The notes under the pieces were generated by a model that ran no database searches, had not been told where the DNA came from, and saw nothing but the letters and a program-made list of their open reading frames with translations. Of a DNA stretch of 64,000 bases, positions 46,409 through 54,598 are shown piece by piece (the stretch's first letter is position 1; every line of letters starts with the position of its first letter). Origin of the DNA: Eudoraea adriatica DSM 19308 (GTDB lineage Bacteria; Bacteroidota; Bacteroidia; Flavobacteriales; Flavobacteriaceae); contig NZ_KB907555.1 of the NCBI RefSeq assembly GCF_000382125.1, positions 1-64,000 of the forward strand. The letters run 5' to 3'. Position numbers and translations under genes: made by a program.

Positions 46409-49108
46409 CTACCTTGGTGGTGGCTGACTTCTGTTTTCCCATTTCAGATCTTTTAGAATTGAGCTTTTAATTCCTATAAAGAAATACCATCTTTCAAAAT
46501 CCCCGAATGGTGTCCAGTCAAAATTTAATTTAAAACTTTTTAAGTCACGTCTGAATCTAAGCTGAGTAACAGTAAATCCTTTGTTCGCAAAATCATAACC
46601 CGAGGACACCCCAACGTCCCACCCGGGCGATAGCGTAATATTGCCCGAAAACATTAGCGAATTATTGGAAATTTCATTTTGCCTGGCGCTATTACTATAG
46701 GTAACGGCATATTGCAGTCTAAGATCCCATTCAATTTTATTTTGATAAATTGGATTCTCAACCTCCTTGTCATCCATCTCGTCAAATCTGCTTTCATCAA
46801 AATTATTTGCTTTGCCAAAAAGGTCATCAGTCCTGCCCCCACTAGCCGCGACGTAAGCATCGCCTTCTGTTGGGTATTCTTCCCGGTCTTTGACGGGTTG
46901 AAAATCTTTACTGCTTAAGGAATAACTTATGTTAGCCCTCGCAGAGGTGAGCCTGAACAGGCTTCCTCCGTTATTAATGTTAAAAGTATTTATCCTCCTG
47001 CCATTATTGTCTATTGCATAGGGATCCAGATTGGCTCCAAAGTTTATGGACATTTTATTATCCAGAATATTTGTGCCTCCGGTCAAGGCAACCGGACTTA
47101 AATTAAGGGAATCTGCCTGAAAATTATAACCTGTAGACAGATTAAAACTATTAAGCAGCATTACTTTCTTGGGTTCCAATTTCGTGGAATCTTTATCCCG
47201 CACTTTGGCTTCGAGGGTATTTGCAAGGGAGAAGCTCAAAGCACTGGACTTACCGCTTCTGGGAGCACCGTATAAAGTATTTTGAAAACGTGTATACTCA
47301 ATGGTATCGCCGGTAACCCCATTAATATATTCGTCATAGTATTGATCAAAAGAGGGTGCCCAGCCGTAACTTACAGAGGGTCTCATAATATGACGGATAG
47401 CCTGTATTTTTTTATCCTCTCCAAAATTGAATGTGCCATAAACCGTTGTCCCTAAACTACTGCTTAAGCTGTATTGATTAAAGCGGTCAAAACCTTGAAT
47501 TGTATCTGTAACTACTTCCTGGGTTTCCGCATCATAACGTTGATTATAGGTTTCCAGGGTCCATACATCTTCATAATTGCCACCTAAACTCAGGCTAAAG
47601 TATTTGGCAACTTTAAAATTTGTGCTTATCGGGATTCTGTGCCTGGCGCCAACTTTGGCGTCATCGAACATTTTTGATGTTAGAAAATCTTCAGAATTGG
47701 TTTTAATGCTGTTTCGGGCATTAAGGTCGTATTGAAAATTAATATTTTGTATAGCGCCTTTTTTTATGCCGTCCTTTTTGGCAAAAGGAAATATCCGCTC
47801 CAGACTGCCTTGCAATGTTGGAAGTGTTAAATCTACCGCGTCTGTATTAGTATTTTGATTATGCGTAGCCGTTAAACTGACATTCACCGATGGATAGGCC
47901 GGAAATGTTCTGGAATATGAAATAGAGGAAGACAGATTGTTTATTTGGGTGTTGGGTAAATTTTGTTGGAGTAAAGAATTCCTGTAATACTGGCTGCTAC
48001 CAAGGTTTACAGATGCGGACAACCTGGAATTGGGATTGGCTTTTGAATCCTGAGAATGTGCAATTTGAATATTATAAATAGTCCCGCGGCTGTAATCATC
48101 AAATCCCTTTTGACTTGTAACCTGATTTTCATACCTGAAATTAAAATTCCCCCTGTACTTATAACGCTTGGAATATACAGATTGTGCTCTGAAACCCCAA
48201 CTGCCATTGGTGTACAGGTCCCCTGTAAGGGTTAGGTCAACATAATCATTGATCGGGACATAATAACCCATATTTTGCAGAAAGTAACCTCTGTCCGGGT
48301 CGTTTCCAAAAGTAGGCATCATAACACCCGCAGTTCTGCCTGAAGTCAATGGAAAATAAGCAAATGGCATTGCTATAGGGGTGGGTACATCTGCAATATA
48401 AATATTACTGAGTCCGGCTATGACTTTTTTCTTTGGGACGAACTTTGCCTTCCTCACCCTGATGTAATAATCCGGGTTAATTGTGTCTTTGGAAGTTGTT
48501 AGTTTTCCTTCGCTTAAAAAATAAACCGAATCGTTCTCCTTTTTGGTAATCGAAGCATAGACCTTCATTGCATCAGATCCAAGTTGTCCTAACCCCGCCT
48601 GCTGCTCTGTTCTGGAATTCCAAATCAGGGCTTTTTGTGTGTCAAAATTAAATCGGATAGAATCCGGAATTACCACATTTTCACCTTGCTTAAAATACGG
48701 GGTTTGTGAATAATTACCCAGTGAATCTCTCATGCGCCCTGCATATACTTCATTTTTGACGTAATCCATAATGATTACACCAGCTTTCAATTCCGTATCC
48801 TGATAATAAATTTCAGCTTCATTGTAGAGGTATATTTTCTGATCTTTCTGACTTAATTTAACATAATCCTTGGCCTTGTATTTGATTTTATCTGTTAAAA
48901 TACCCTCTTTGCCATTAATTGAATCTGTCTGTATAGAATCTGTCTGAACTGTATCTAATTCTGCAGGAACAGGCATAAGTGGTGCATAAATGGTATCTCC
49001 CACAGCTTTAATAGGTAAAGGCCTCACCAAATCTTCCTGCGCAGAGAGGGGAATAACGCTAATGACAAGCAGTAATAAGAAAAGTAGAGGATGTTTGTTT
49101 GATTGCAA
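46409..49108 (-). CDS. lptD: LptD-like LPS assembly outer-membrane protein
   Basis: 899 residues with a signal peptide (ending near PLSAQ, 24). The N-terminal part (about 70-200) resembles the OstA/LptA-like beta-jellyroll (YKAKDYVKLSQKDQKIYLYNEAEI). The long C-terminal part is a beta-barrel rich in aromatic-alternating strands, ending in WYFFIGIKSSIL. In the Bacteroidota version, the protein inserts lipopolysaccharide into the outer leaflet. It is divergent from the amidase gene. Confidence 0.87.
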   Translation of the reverse strand: MQSNKHPLLFLLLLVISVIPLSAQEDLVRPLPIKAVGDTIYAPLMPVPAELDTVQTDSIQTDSINGKEGILTDKIKYKAKDYVKLSQKDQKIYLYNEAEIYYQDTELKAGVIIMDYVKNEVYAGRMRDSLGNYSQTPYFKQGENVVIPDSIRFNFDTQKALIWNSRTEQQAGLGQLGSDAMKVYASITKKENDSVYFLSEGKLTTSKDTINPDYYIRVRKAKFVPKKKVIAGLSNIYIADVPTPIAMPFAYFPLTSGRTAGVMMPTFGNDPDRGYFLQNMGYYVPINDYVDLTLTGDLYTNGSWGFRAQSVYSKRYKYRGNFNFRYENQVTSQKGFDDYSRGTIYNIQIAHSQDSKANPNSRLSASVNLGSSQYYRNSLLQQNLPNTQINNLSSSISYSRTFPAYPSVNVSLTATHNQNTNTDAVDLTLPTLQGSLERIFPFAKKDGIKKGAIQNINFQYDLNARNSIKTNSEDFLTSKMFDDAKVGARHRIPISTNFKVAKYFSLSLGGNYEDVWTLETYNQRYDAETQEVVTDTIQGFDRFNQYSLSSSLGTTVYGTFNFGEDKKIQAIRHIMRPSVSYGWAPSFDQYYDEYINGVTGDTIEYTRFQNTLYGAPRSGKSSALSFSLANTLEAKVRDKDSTKLEPKKVMLLNSFNLSTGYNFQADSLNLSPVALTGGTNILDNKMSINFGANLDPYAIDNNGRRINTFNINNGGSLFRLTSARANISYSLSSKDFQPVKDREEYPTEGDAYVAASGGRTDDLFGKANNFDESRFDEMDDKEVENPIYQNKIEWDLRLQYAVTYSNSARQNEISNNSLMFSGNITLSPGWDVGVSSGYDFANKGFTVTQLRFRRDLKSFKLNFDWTPFGDFERWYFFIGIKSSILKDLKWENRSQPPPR

Positions 49109-49155
49109 AGCGATAAATCCTATTTTTGTAACGGTAAGGCTTCGTTTTTGGTAGT

Positions 49156-49163
49156 CAAACTTA
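49156..49163 (-). promoter_or_regulatory. Candidate -7 element of lptD
   Basis: On the minus strand TAAGTTTG matches TAnnTTTG and lies 47 bases before the lptD start. No TTTG was found at the expected -33 distance, so this is a weak call. Confidence 0.3.
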
Positions 49164-49232
49164 CATATATTTTTTGGTCTGCTTGTAGCACATTACAATA
49201 AATTTAACCATAGTAAATGCTATTAAAATCCT

Positions 49233-49265
49233 TTTGGCAGGAGAAAAACGTTTATAGTAATTTTG
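49233..49265 (+). promoter_or_regulatory. Candidate promoter of the amidase-MlaD operon
   Basis: TTTG (49233-49236), 21 bases, then TAATTTTG (49258-49265): the best match in the window to the Bacteroidota vegetative promoter TTTG-N19-21-TAnnTTTG. It leaves a leader of about 90 bases before the amidase ATG. Confidence 0.55.
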
Positions 49266-49362
49266 ATTTCAAAAAGGGATAAATCCAAAAGTTTTTTAAC
49301 TTAGAATAAGATATAATGCCATTATTAGTGTTCCATTTTCTCTAAAATACATCTATATAGAA

Positions 49363-50790
49363 ATGAAGTTGAATAAGTTTTTTTTCATTCCCCTGGCAAT
49401 AGCATGTTTCTTGTTATGCTCCTATTCCTATAATGAAAGTGAAGTATTTCCACAAACTGATCAATTCACGGTTGTATTAGATGCAGGCCATGGTGGTCAT
49501 GATCCGGGTAACCTGGGCAATGGTTATATGGAAAAAAATATTGCATTAAATATTGTTTTAAATGTTGGAAGGAAATTAGAATCCCACCCGGACATTAAGG
49601 TTATCTATACAAGAAAGGATGATTCTTTTGTGGATCTATATGTTAGAGGAGAAATTGCAAACAAGGCAAATGCGGACCTTTTCGTATCTGTGCATTGCGA
49701 TTCACACACTTCTGATGCTAATGGAGCAGGGACATTTGTGCTGGGGCTGCATGCAAACAAACAGAATTTTGAGATAGCAAAAAAGGAAAACTCTGTGATT
49801 TATCTCGAAGATAATTACGAAACGCGCTATGCCGATTATGATATTAACTCACCAGAGTCTGTAATAGGCTTAACTATTATGCAGGAAGAATTTTTGGATC
49901 AAAGCATTATGTTGGGAAAGATGATGCAGGATAATTTTTCCAACAACCTTAGTCGTAACGACCGAAAGGTAAAGCAGGCCGGATTTATTGTTCTGCATCA
50001 AACATTTATGCCCAGTGTTCTGATAGAAACAGGTTTTCTTACAAACAAGTCGGAGGGAGTATACCTAAATTCCAAAAAAGGTCAGGACGAAATGGGCTCT
50101 GCTATTGCGGATGCCATTATTAATTATAAAAATAATACCAGGGTTAATCTGGAAGATGCTGCTTCTTCCAGCCAAATTACTGCAACAAAAAAGGCCGAGG
50201 AGCCTGCGGCTCCTGAGACAATTGCAATTGTGAATCCGGAAGAAACACCAGCTGCTGAAGAGCAAAAAGAAGCTGCCAGAAAAGAAATCAAGGAGCCAAT
50301 AGTTGTATCTTCGGGTGATTTGCCTCCGGCAGAGACTGCTGTAACTGCTCAAAATCAACCAGAGCAAGACCAGGTTCAAGAAGAAGCCAAGCCAATTGCA
50401 AAAGAAATAGTTGCTGTGGAAGCGGTAACGGAAAAACCTACACCAATTTCGGAAGAACCTATTATAACACCAAATGTTGACGAAGCTAAAGAAGAGGTAA
50501 AAAAAGAAGAAGTTGTTTCAGAATCGGAAGTGGTATTTAAAGTACAATTATTAGCCAGTTCAAAAGTTTTGCCTTTACTTTCAGAAGAGTTTAATGGATT
50601 GAGTTCACTCTCCACAGAGCGCTATAATAACCTGGTGAGATATATGTACGGAAAGACCAATTCATATTCCCAGGCAAAACTGTATAAGGCCAATGCCGAT
50701 GCTAAAGGCTATGCTTCATCCTTTATTGTGGCCTATAAGGATGGAAAAAGAATTCCTGTACCGGAGGCCCTGAAATACGTCTCAGAATAA
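49363..50790 (+). CDS. N-acetylmuramoyl-L-alanine amidase with C-terminal SPOR-like domain
   Basis: 475 residues, exported (signal anchor about 1-22). The Amidase_3 zinc domain runs from about 34 to 260: VVLDAGHGGHDPG with His43, MEKNI with Glu57, VSVHCDSH with His111, and VLIETGFLTN with the catalytic Glu. A charged Pro/Glu/Ala-rich linker (about 270-390) leads to a SPOR-like peptidoglycan-binding domain (about 394-470, FKVQLLASSK). It cuts the amide bond between muramic acid and the peptide, probably at the division site. The MlaD gene follows by 55 bases. Confidence 0.95.
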   Translation: MKLNKFFFIPLAIACFLLCSYSYNESEVFPQTDQFTVVLDAGHGGHDPGNLGNGYMEKNIALNIVLNVGRKLESHPDIKVIYTRKDDSFVDLYVRGEIANKANADLFVSVHCDSHTSDANGAGTFVLGLHANKQNFEIAKKENSVIYLEDNYETRYADYDINSPESVIGLTIMQEEFLDQSIMLGKMMQDNFSNNLSRNDRKVKQAGFIVLHQTFMPSVLIETGFLTNKSEGVYLNSKKGQDEMGSAIADAIINYKNNTRVNLEDAASSSQITATKKAEEPAAPETIAIVNPEETPAAEEQKEAARKEIKEPIVVSSGDLPPAETAVTAQNQPEQDQVQEEAKPIAKEIVAVEAVTEKPTPISEEPIITPNVDEAKEEVKKEEVVSESEVVFKVQLLASSKVLPLLSEEFNGLSSLSTERYNNLVRYMYGKTNSYSQAKLYKANADAKGYASSFIVAYKDGKRIPVPEALKYVSE

Positions 50791-50845
50791 TGGGAGGTCT
50801 TCTGAAATTTATTTCTAATTTTGTTTGTAATCTAAATCTAGTCGT

Positions 50846-51814
50846 TTGAAACTATCCAGAGAAATTAAAACGGGAATAATAGTTATTGGAGGTATTTTGC
50901 TGTTTGTCATGGGTTATAGTTTTCTTAAAGCGACTCCCTTATTTAATAATAGCAAAATCTTTTATGCAGTTTACGACCATGTTGGTGGTTTGCAACCGGG
51001 CACGCAGGTATCTATAAACGGATTCAATGTGGGAAATGTGAATAATATCACCTTTAAAAACGGGAGTGGCAACCTTCTGGTAACTTTTTCTGTGGACAGT
51101 AATTTCGAATTTTCAAAAAACAGTGTTGCCGAGCTCTATGATACCGGAATTATTGGTGGAAAAGGAATTCAAATTAATCCTGTTTTTGATGGTGCTCCGG
51201 CCGCAAGATCTGGTGATACCCTTACCTCTAATATTAAACCCGGTTTAACAGATTTATTACAACAAAAATTAGCGCCCTTACAGTCTAAAATTGAAGGGGC
51301 AGTGTCCAACGCAGATTCATTGCTAATAAATTTCAATGACGTCCTGGATGAAGAGACAAAGAGGAGTTTGCGCGAAAGTATTCAGGGACTCAACGTTACA
51401 GTCCAGAGTTTTCAATCAAGTGCTGCAACTCTAAATACATTATTGGCGGATAATAAACACAAATTAGACAGTTCCATAACAAACATTAATACCATTACCA
51501 CAAATTTTTCCGCACTCTCAGATTCAATTGCCCAGGTAGGTCTTTCTAATACAATAAGAAGTTTAGAAACCACGATAGGGAATTTGGATAAAATGCTGGC
51601 CAAAATTGAAAGTGGTGAAGGTACGCTGGGCAAATTGGTAAATAATGAGGAATTGTACAACAATTTATCTGAAGCTTCCAAAGAATTAGACTTGCTTCTT
51701 CAGGATTTTCGCTTAAATCCAAAGCGCTATGTAAATGTCTCTGTTTTTGGTAAAAAACAAAAAGAATATGAGGTTCCGGAAGATGATCCTGCTACAAAAA
51801 AACCAGAAGAATAG
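50846..51814 (+). CDS. MlaD/MCE-family lipid transport protein
   Basis: 322 residues from a TTG start (MKLSREIKTG), supported by the charged N-terminus before one membrane helix (IIVIGGILLFVMGYSFL). The MCE domain follows (about 35-115: VYDHVGGLQPGTQVSINGFNVGNV, GKGIQINP). The C-terminal half is helical, with repeated heptads that suggest an oligomeric tube or coiled coil. Such proteins hand phospholipids between inner and outer membranes. Its stop touches the ATG of the next gene without a gap. Confidence 0.93.
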   Translation: MKLSREIKTGIIVIGGILLFVMGYSFLKATPLFNNSKIFYAVYDHVGGLQPGTQVSINGFNVGNVNNITFKNGSGNLLVTFSVDSNFEFSKNSVAELYDTGIIGGKGIQINPVFDGAPAARSGDTLTSNIKPGLTDLLQQKLAPLQSKIEGAVSNADSLLINFNDVLDEETKRSLRESIQGLNVTVQSFQSSAATLNTLLADNKHKLDSSITNINTITTNFSALSDSIAQVGLSNTIRSLETTIGNLDKMLAKIESGEGTLGKLVNNEELYNNLSEASKELDLLLQDFRLNPKRYVNVSVFGKKQKEYEVPEDDPATKKPEE

Positions 51815-53140
51815 ATGCAGTACCTGCCAAATGTAGTTTTTCTTATTATTCTAATAACCGGTATTGGTTATTTTGCCAGGAATGTTAAAAAGCTTTTGAG
51901 AAACATCAATCTTGGAAGAGGCGAAATGCCGGCCGATGACAAACCACAGCGTTTTAGGAATATGGCCCGGATAGCTTTAGGGCAAACTAAAATGGTTGTA
52001 AGACCCATAGCCGGTGTCTTGCATGTAATTGTTTATCTCGGGTTTATAATTATTAACATTGAAGTTCTGGAGATAATAATTGACGGTATTTTTGGAACCC
52101 ACAGGGTTTTTGCGCCACTCGGTAATATTTACAATGTCCTTATCGCTTCCTTCGAAGTACTTGCACTATTGGTAATACTGTCAGTGATTATCTTTTGGTT
52201 ACGTAGAAATTTTATTCGGTTAAAACGCTTTATTAAACCTGAAATGAAAGGTTGGCCAAAACTGGATGCCAATCTTATCTTGTACATAGAATTGGTTTTA
52301 ATGTTTTTATTCCTCACAATGAATGCTGCGGATTATCAGCTTCAGCTTCTGGATACACCGCATTATACCAAGGCCGGTCTTTTTCCTGTTAGTCAGTTTA
52401 TCACTTCTGTTTTTGCTGGTATGTCCGTAGATGGAATAATCCTTGTAGAACGGATTGCATGGTGGATGCATATCGTTGGAATTTTGGCTTTTCTGAATTA
52501 TTTGTATTATTCAAAACATCTTCACATATTACTTGCCTTCCCCAATACCTATTATGGAAATCTTACGGAGCCGGGAAGGTTCACTAACCTTGAGGCAGTA
52601 ACCAAAGAAGTGAAATTAATGATGGACCCCAGTGCTGATCCTTTTGCGGCACCGGCAGAAGATGCGCCTCCGCCTGATAAATTTGGGGCTTCGGATGTTA
52701 TGGACCTTACTAAGGTACAGTTATTAAACGCATATACCTGTACAGAATGCGGACGGTGCACCAGTGAATGTCCTGCAAACCTTACAGGAAAAAAATTATC
52801 ACCAAGGAAGATAATGATGGATACGCGTGATAGATTAGAGGAGGTAGGTAATATTTTAGATATTAATAAGGGAGAATTTGCTGAAGATGGACGCCAGTTA
52901 TTGGGAGATTTTATCACACCCGAAGAAATATGGGCATGTACTTCATGCAACGCTTGTGTGGAAGCTTGTCCGGTAAGTATAGATCCATTATCTATTATAA
53001 TTAGTATGCGACAGTATCTGGTTATGGAACAATCAGCTGCGCCAACCGAACTCAATGTTATGATGAGCAATATTGAAAATAATGGTGCACCCTGGCCCTT
53101 TAATCAAATGGACAGGCTTAATTGGACCGATGAATCTTAA
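51815..53140 (+). CDS. Membrane-bound dicluster Fe-S electron-transfer protein
   Basis: 441 residues. The N-terminal half has five or so membrane helices (1-25, 65-90, 103-130, 152-170, 215-232) with a NarI-like pattern. The C-terminal half is a ferredoxin-type domain with two clusters: CTECGRCTSECP (Cys309, 312, 315, 319) and CTSCNACVEACP (Cys375, 378, 381, 385). It is related to heterodisulfide reductase-type and GlpC-like proteins, passing electrons between a membrane quinone or heme and a cytoplasmic partner. It begins immediately at the MlaD stop and is followed after 20 bases by the CCG-domain protein, its likely partner. Confidence 0.9.
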   Translation: MQYLPNVVFLIILITGIGYFARNVKKLLRNINLGRGEMPADDKPQRFRNMARIALGQTKMVVRPIAGVLHVIVYLGFIIINIEVLEIIIDGIFGTHRVFAPLGNIYNVLIASFEVLALLVILSVIIFWLRRNFIRLKRFIKPEMKGWPKLDANLILYIELVLMFLFLTMNAADYQLQLLDTPHYTKAGLFPVSQFITSVFAGMSVDGIILVERIAWWMHIVGILAFLNYLYYSKHLHILLAFPNTYYGNLTEPGRFTNLEAVTKEVKLMMDPSADPFAAPAEDAPPPDKFGASDVMDLTKVQLLNAYTCTECGRCTSECPANLTGKKLSPRKIMMDTRDRLEEVGNILDINKGEFAEDGRQLLGDFITPEEIWACTSCNACVEACPVSIDPLSIIISMRQYLVMEQSAAPTELNVMMSNIENNGAPWPFNQMDRLNWTDES

Positions 53141-53160
53141 TAGGCAAAATAAACAAGAAA

Positions 53161-53952
53161 ATGAGTGAGGAGTTGAAAGTACCGACAATGGCTGAGCTTT
53201 TTGCTGCAGGTAAGGAGCCGGAAGTATTGTTTTGGGTTGGTTGTGCTGGTAGTTTTGATGACAGGGCCAAAAAAATAACCAGGGCTTTTGTAAAAATACT
53301 AAATAATGCCAATGTAAATTTTGCCGTTCTTGGAACGGAAGAAAGTTGTTCAGGGGACCCTGCTAAACGAGCCGGGAATGAGTTTTTATTTCAAATGCAG
53401 GCAGTAACCAATATTGAGGTGATGAATGCCTATGGTGTAAAAAGTGTTGTAACCGCTTGCCCGCACTGTTTTAATACCATAAAAAACGAATATCCGGAAC
53501 TAGGAGGCAATTACCAGGTCATGCATCACACCCAGTTTATCAATAAGTTATTGGAAGAAGGAAGAATTACTTTGGAAGGTGGAAATTTTAAGGGGAAACG
53601 CATTACATTTCACGATCCCTGCTATCTGGGAAGGGCAAACAATGTGTATGAGGCACCAAGAAATCTAATTAAGAAACTTGATGCACAACTCGTAGAAATG
53701 AAAAACTGTCGCAAAAAAGGCTTATGCTGTGGAGCAGGAGGTGCTCAAATGTTTAAAGAACCCGAGAAAGGCGATAAAGATGTGAATGTTGAACGCACAG
53801 AGCAGGCCTTACAGACGCAACCCGATATTATTGCGGCGGCCTGTCCGTTCTGCAATACAATGATGACAGACGGGGTAAAAAGCAAGGAGAAAGAAGATTC
53901 ATTGAAAGTAATGGATATTGCTGAGTTAATAGCTAATGCCGGAGATTTATAA
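53161..53952 (+). CDS. CCG-domain Fe-S protein (HdrB/GlpC/LutA-like)
   Basis: 263 residues, cytoplasmic. Two cysteine-rich CCG-type regions are present. The first is around GCAGSFDDRA (about 23-32) with CPHCFNTIKNEYP near 100. The second is HDPCYLGRAN near 157, CCGAGGAQMF near 190 and CPFCNTMM near 225. Such domains bind a noncubane 4Fe-4S cluster and handle redox of a disulfide or carrier. Together with the membrane dicluster protein it would make a two-subunit electron-transfer complex. The electron donor and acceptor are unknown. Confidence 0.9.
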   Translation: MSEELKVPTMAELFAAGKEPEVLFWVGCAGSFDDRAKKITRAFVKILNNANVNFAVLGTEESCSGDPAKRAGNEFLFQMQAVTNIEVMNAYGVKSVVTACPHCFNTIKNEYPELGGNYQVMHHTQFINKLLEEGRITLEGGNFKGKRITFHDPCYLGRANNVYEAPRNLIKKLDAQLVEMKNCRKKGLCCGAGGAQMFKEPEKGDKDVNVERTEQALQTQPDIIAAACPFCNTMMTDGVKSKEKEDSLKVMDIAELIANAGDL

Positions 53953-54007
53953 AGAGTATAGCAGACCTTATAAAAATCACCAATACAATTAAAAGGAGAA
54001 AAAAAAT

Positions 54008-54490
54008 ATGCTCGTAAATTTTGATTCATTAACAGAAACCGCAAGGGTTTGGATATACCAGGCGAACAGGAGCTTTTCAGAAGAAGAGCTAGTTGAGATA
54101 TCTACAGCCCTTGACAGATTTGTTTCAGAATGGACCGCCCATGGAAGCGACCTTAAGGCAGGATATGAAATTAAATATAAGCGCTTCATTGTAATTGCTT
54201 TGGATCAGGATTATGCATCGGCATCGGGCTGCTCTATTGATGCGTCTGTACATTTCATACAACAGCTTGAAAAGGAATATAATGTGGATTTATTGGACAA
54301 AATGAACGTGTCCTATAAACAAGGCACATATATTGCATATAAGACGTTACAGGATTTTAAGAAAATGGCTAAGGACAAGGCTATTTCTAAAAACACAATA
54401 GTTTTTAATAATTTGGTTACAAATAAATATGAATATGTAAATCATTGGGAAGTGCCGGCATCTGAGAGCTGGCACAGCCGGTTTATGTAA
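54008..54490 (+). CDS. Conserved protein of unknown function, 160 residues
   Basis: A cytoplasmic protein preceded by a clear AGGAG nine bases before its ATG, unusual in this phylum and a hint of strong translation. The sequence has a conserved TARVWIYQANRSFSEEE start (12-28), WTAHGSDLKAGYEI near 38-51, DYASASGCSIDASVHFIQQLE near 68-88, and a C-terminus ending in ESWHSRF. Relatives occur across Flavobacteriaceae and are sometimes labelled ABC transporter ATPase, but no Walker motif is visible, so that label is wrong. It follows the Fe-S genes by 55 bases. I do not recognise a function. Confidence 0.8.
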   Translation: MLVNFDSLTETARVWIYQANRSFSEEELVEISTALDRFVSEWTAHGSDLKAGYEIKYKRFIVIALDQDYASASGCSIDASVHFIQQLEKEYNVDLLDKMNVSYKQGTYIAYKTLQDFKKMAKDKAISKNTIVFNNLVTNKYEYVNHWEVPASESWHSRFM

Positions 54491-54496
54491 AATTAT

Positions 54497-54546
54497 ATAT
54501 AGCGTGATTAGATGCTTGGCATTCTAATATCCCGCCGCGGCTATAT
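54497..54546. repeat. Composite stem-loop before the GH3 gene
   Basis: An outer inverted repeat ATATAGC/GCTATAT (54497-54503 and 54540-54546) encloses ATTAGA/TCTAAT (54507-54512 and 54523-54528). It follows the 160-residue protein gene. It has only a weak T-rich tail, so it may be an imperfect terminator or a leader structure for the GH3 gene. Confidence 0.35.
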
Positions 54547-54598
54547 TTATTTATAGGGTACAATATTTAAGTGCGTTTTAAGTTAGTACCTAAAAAAA

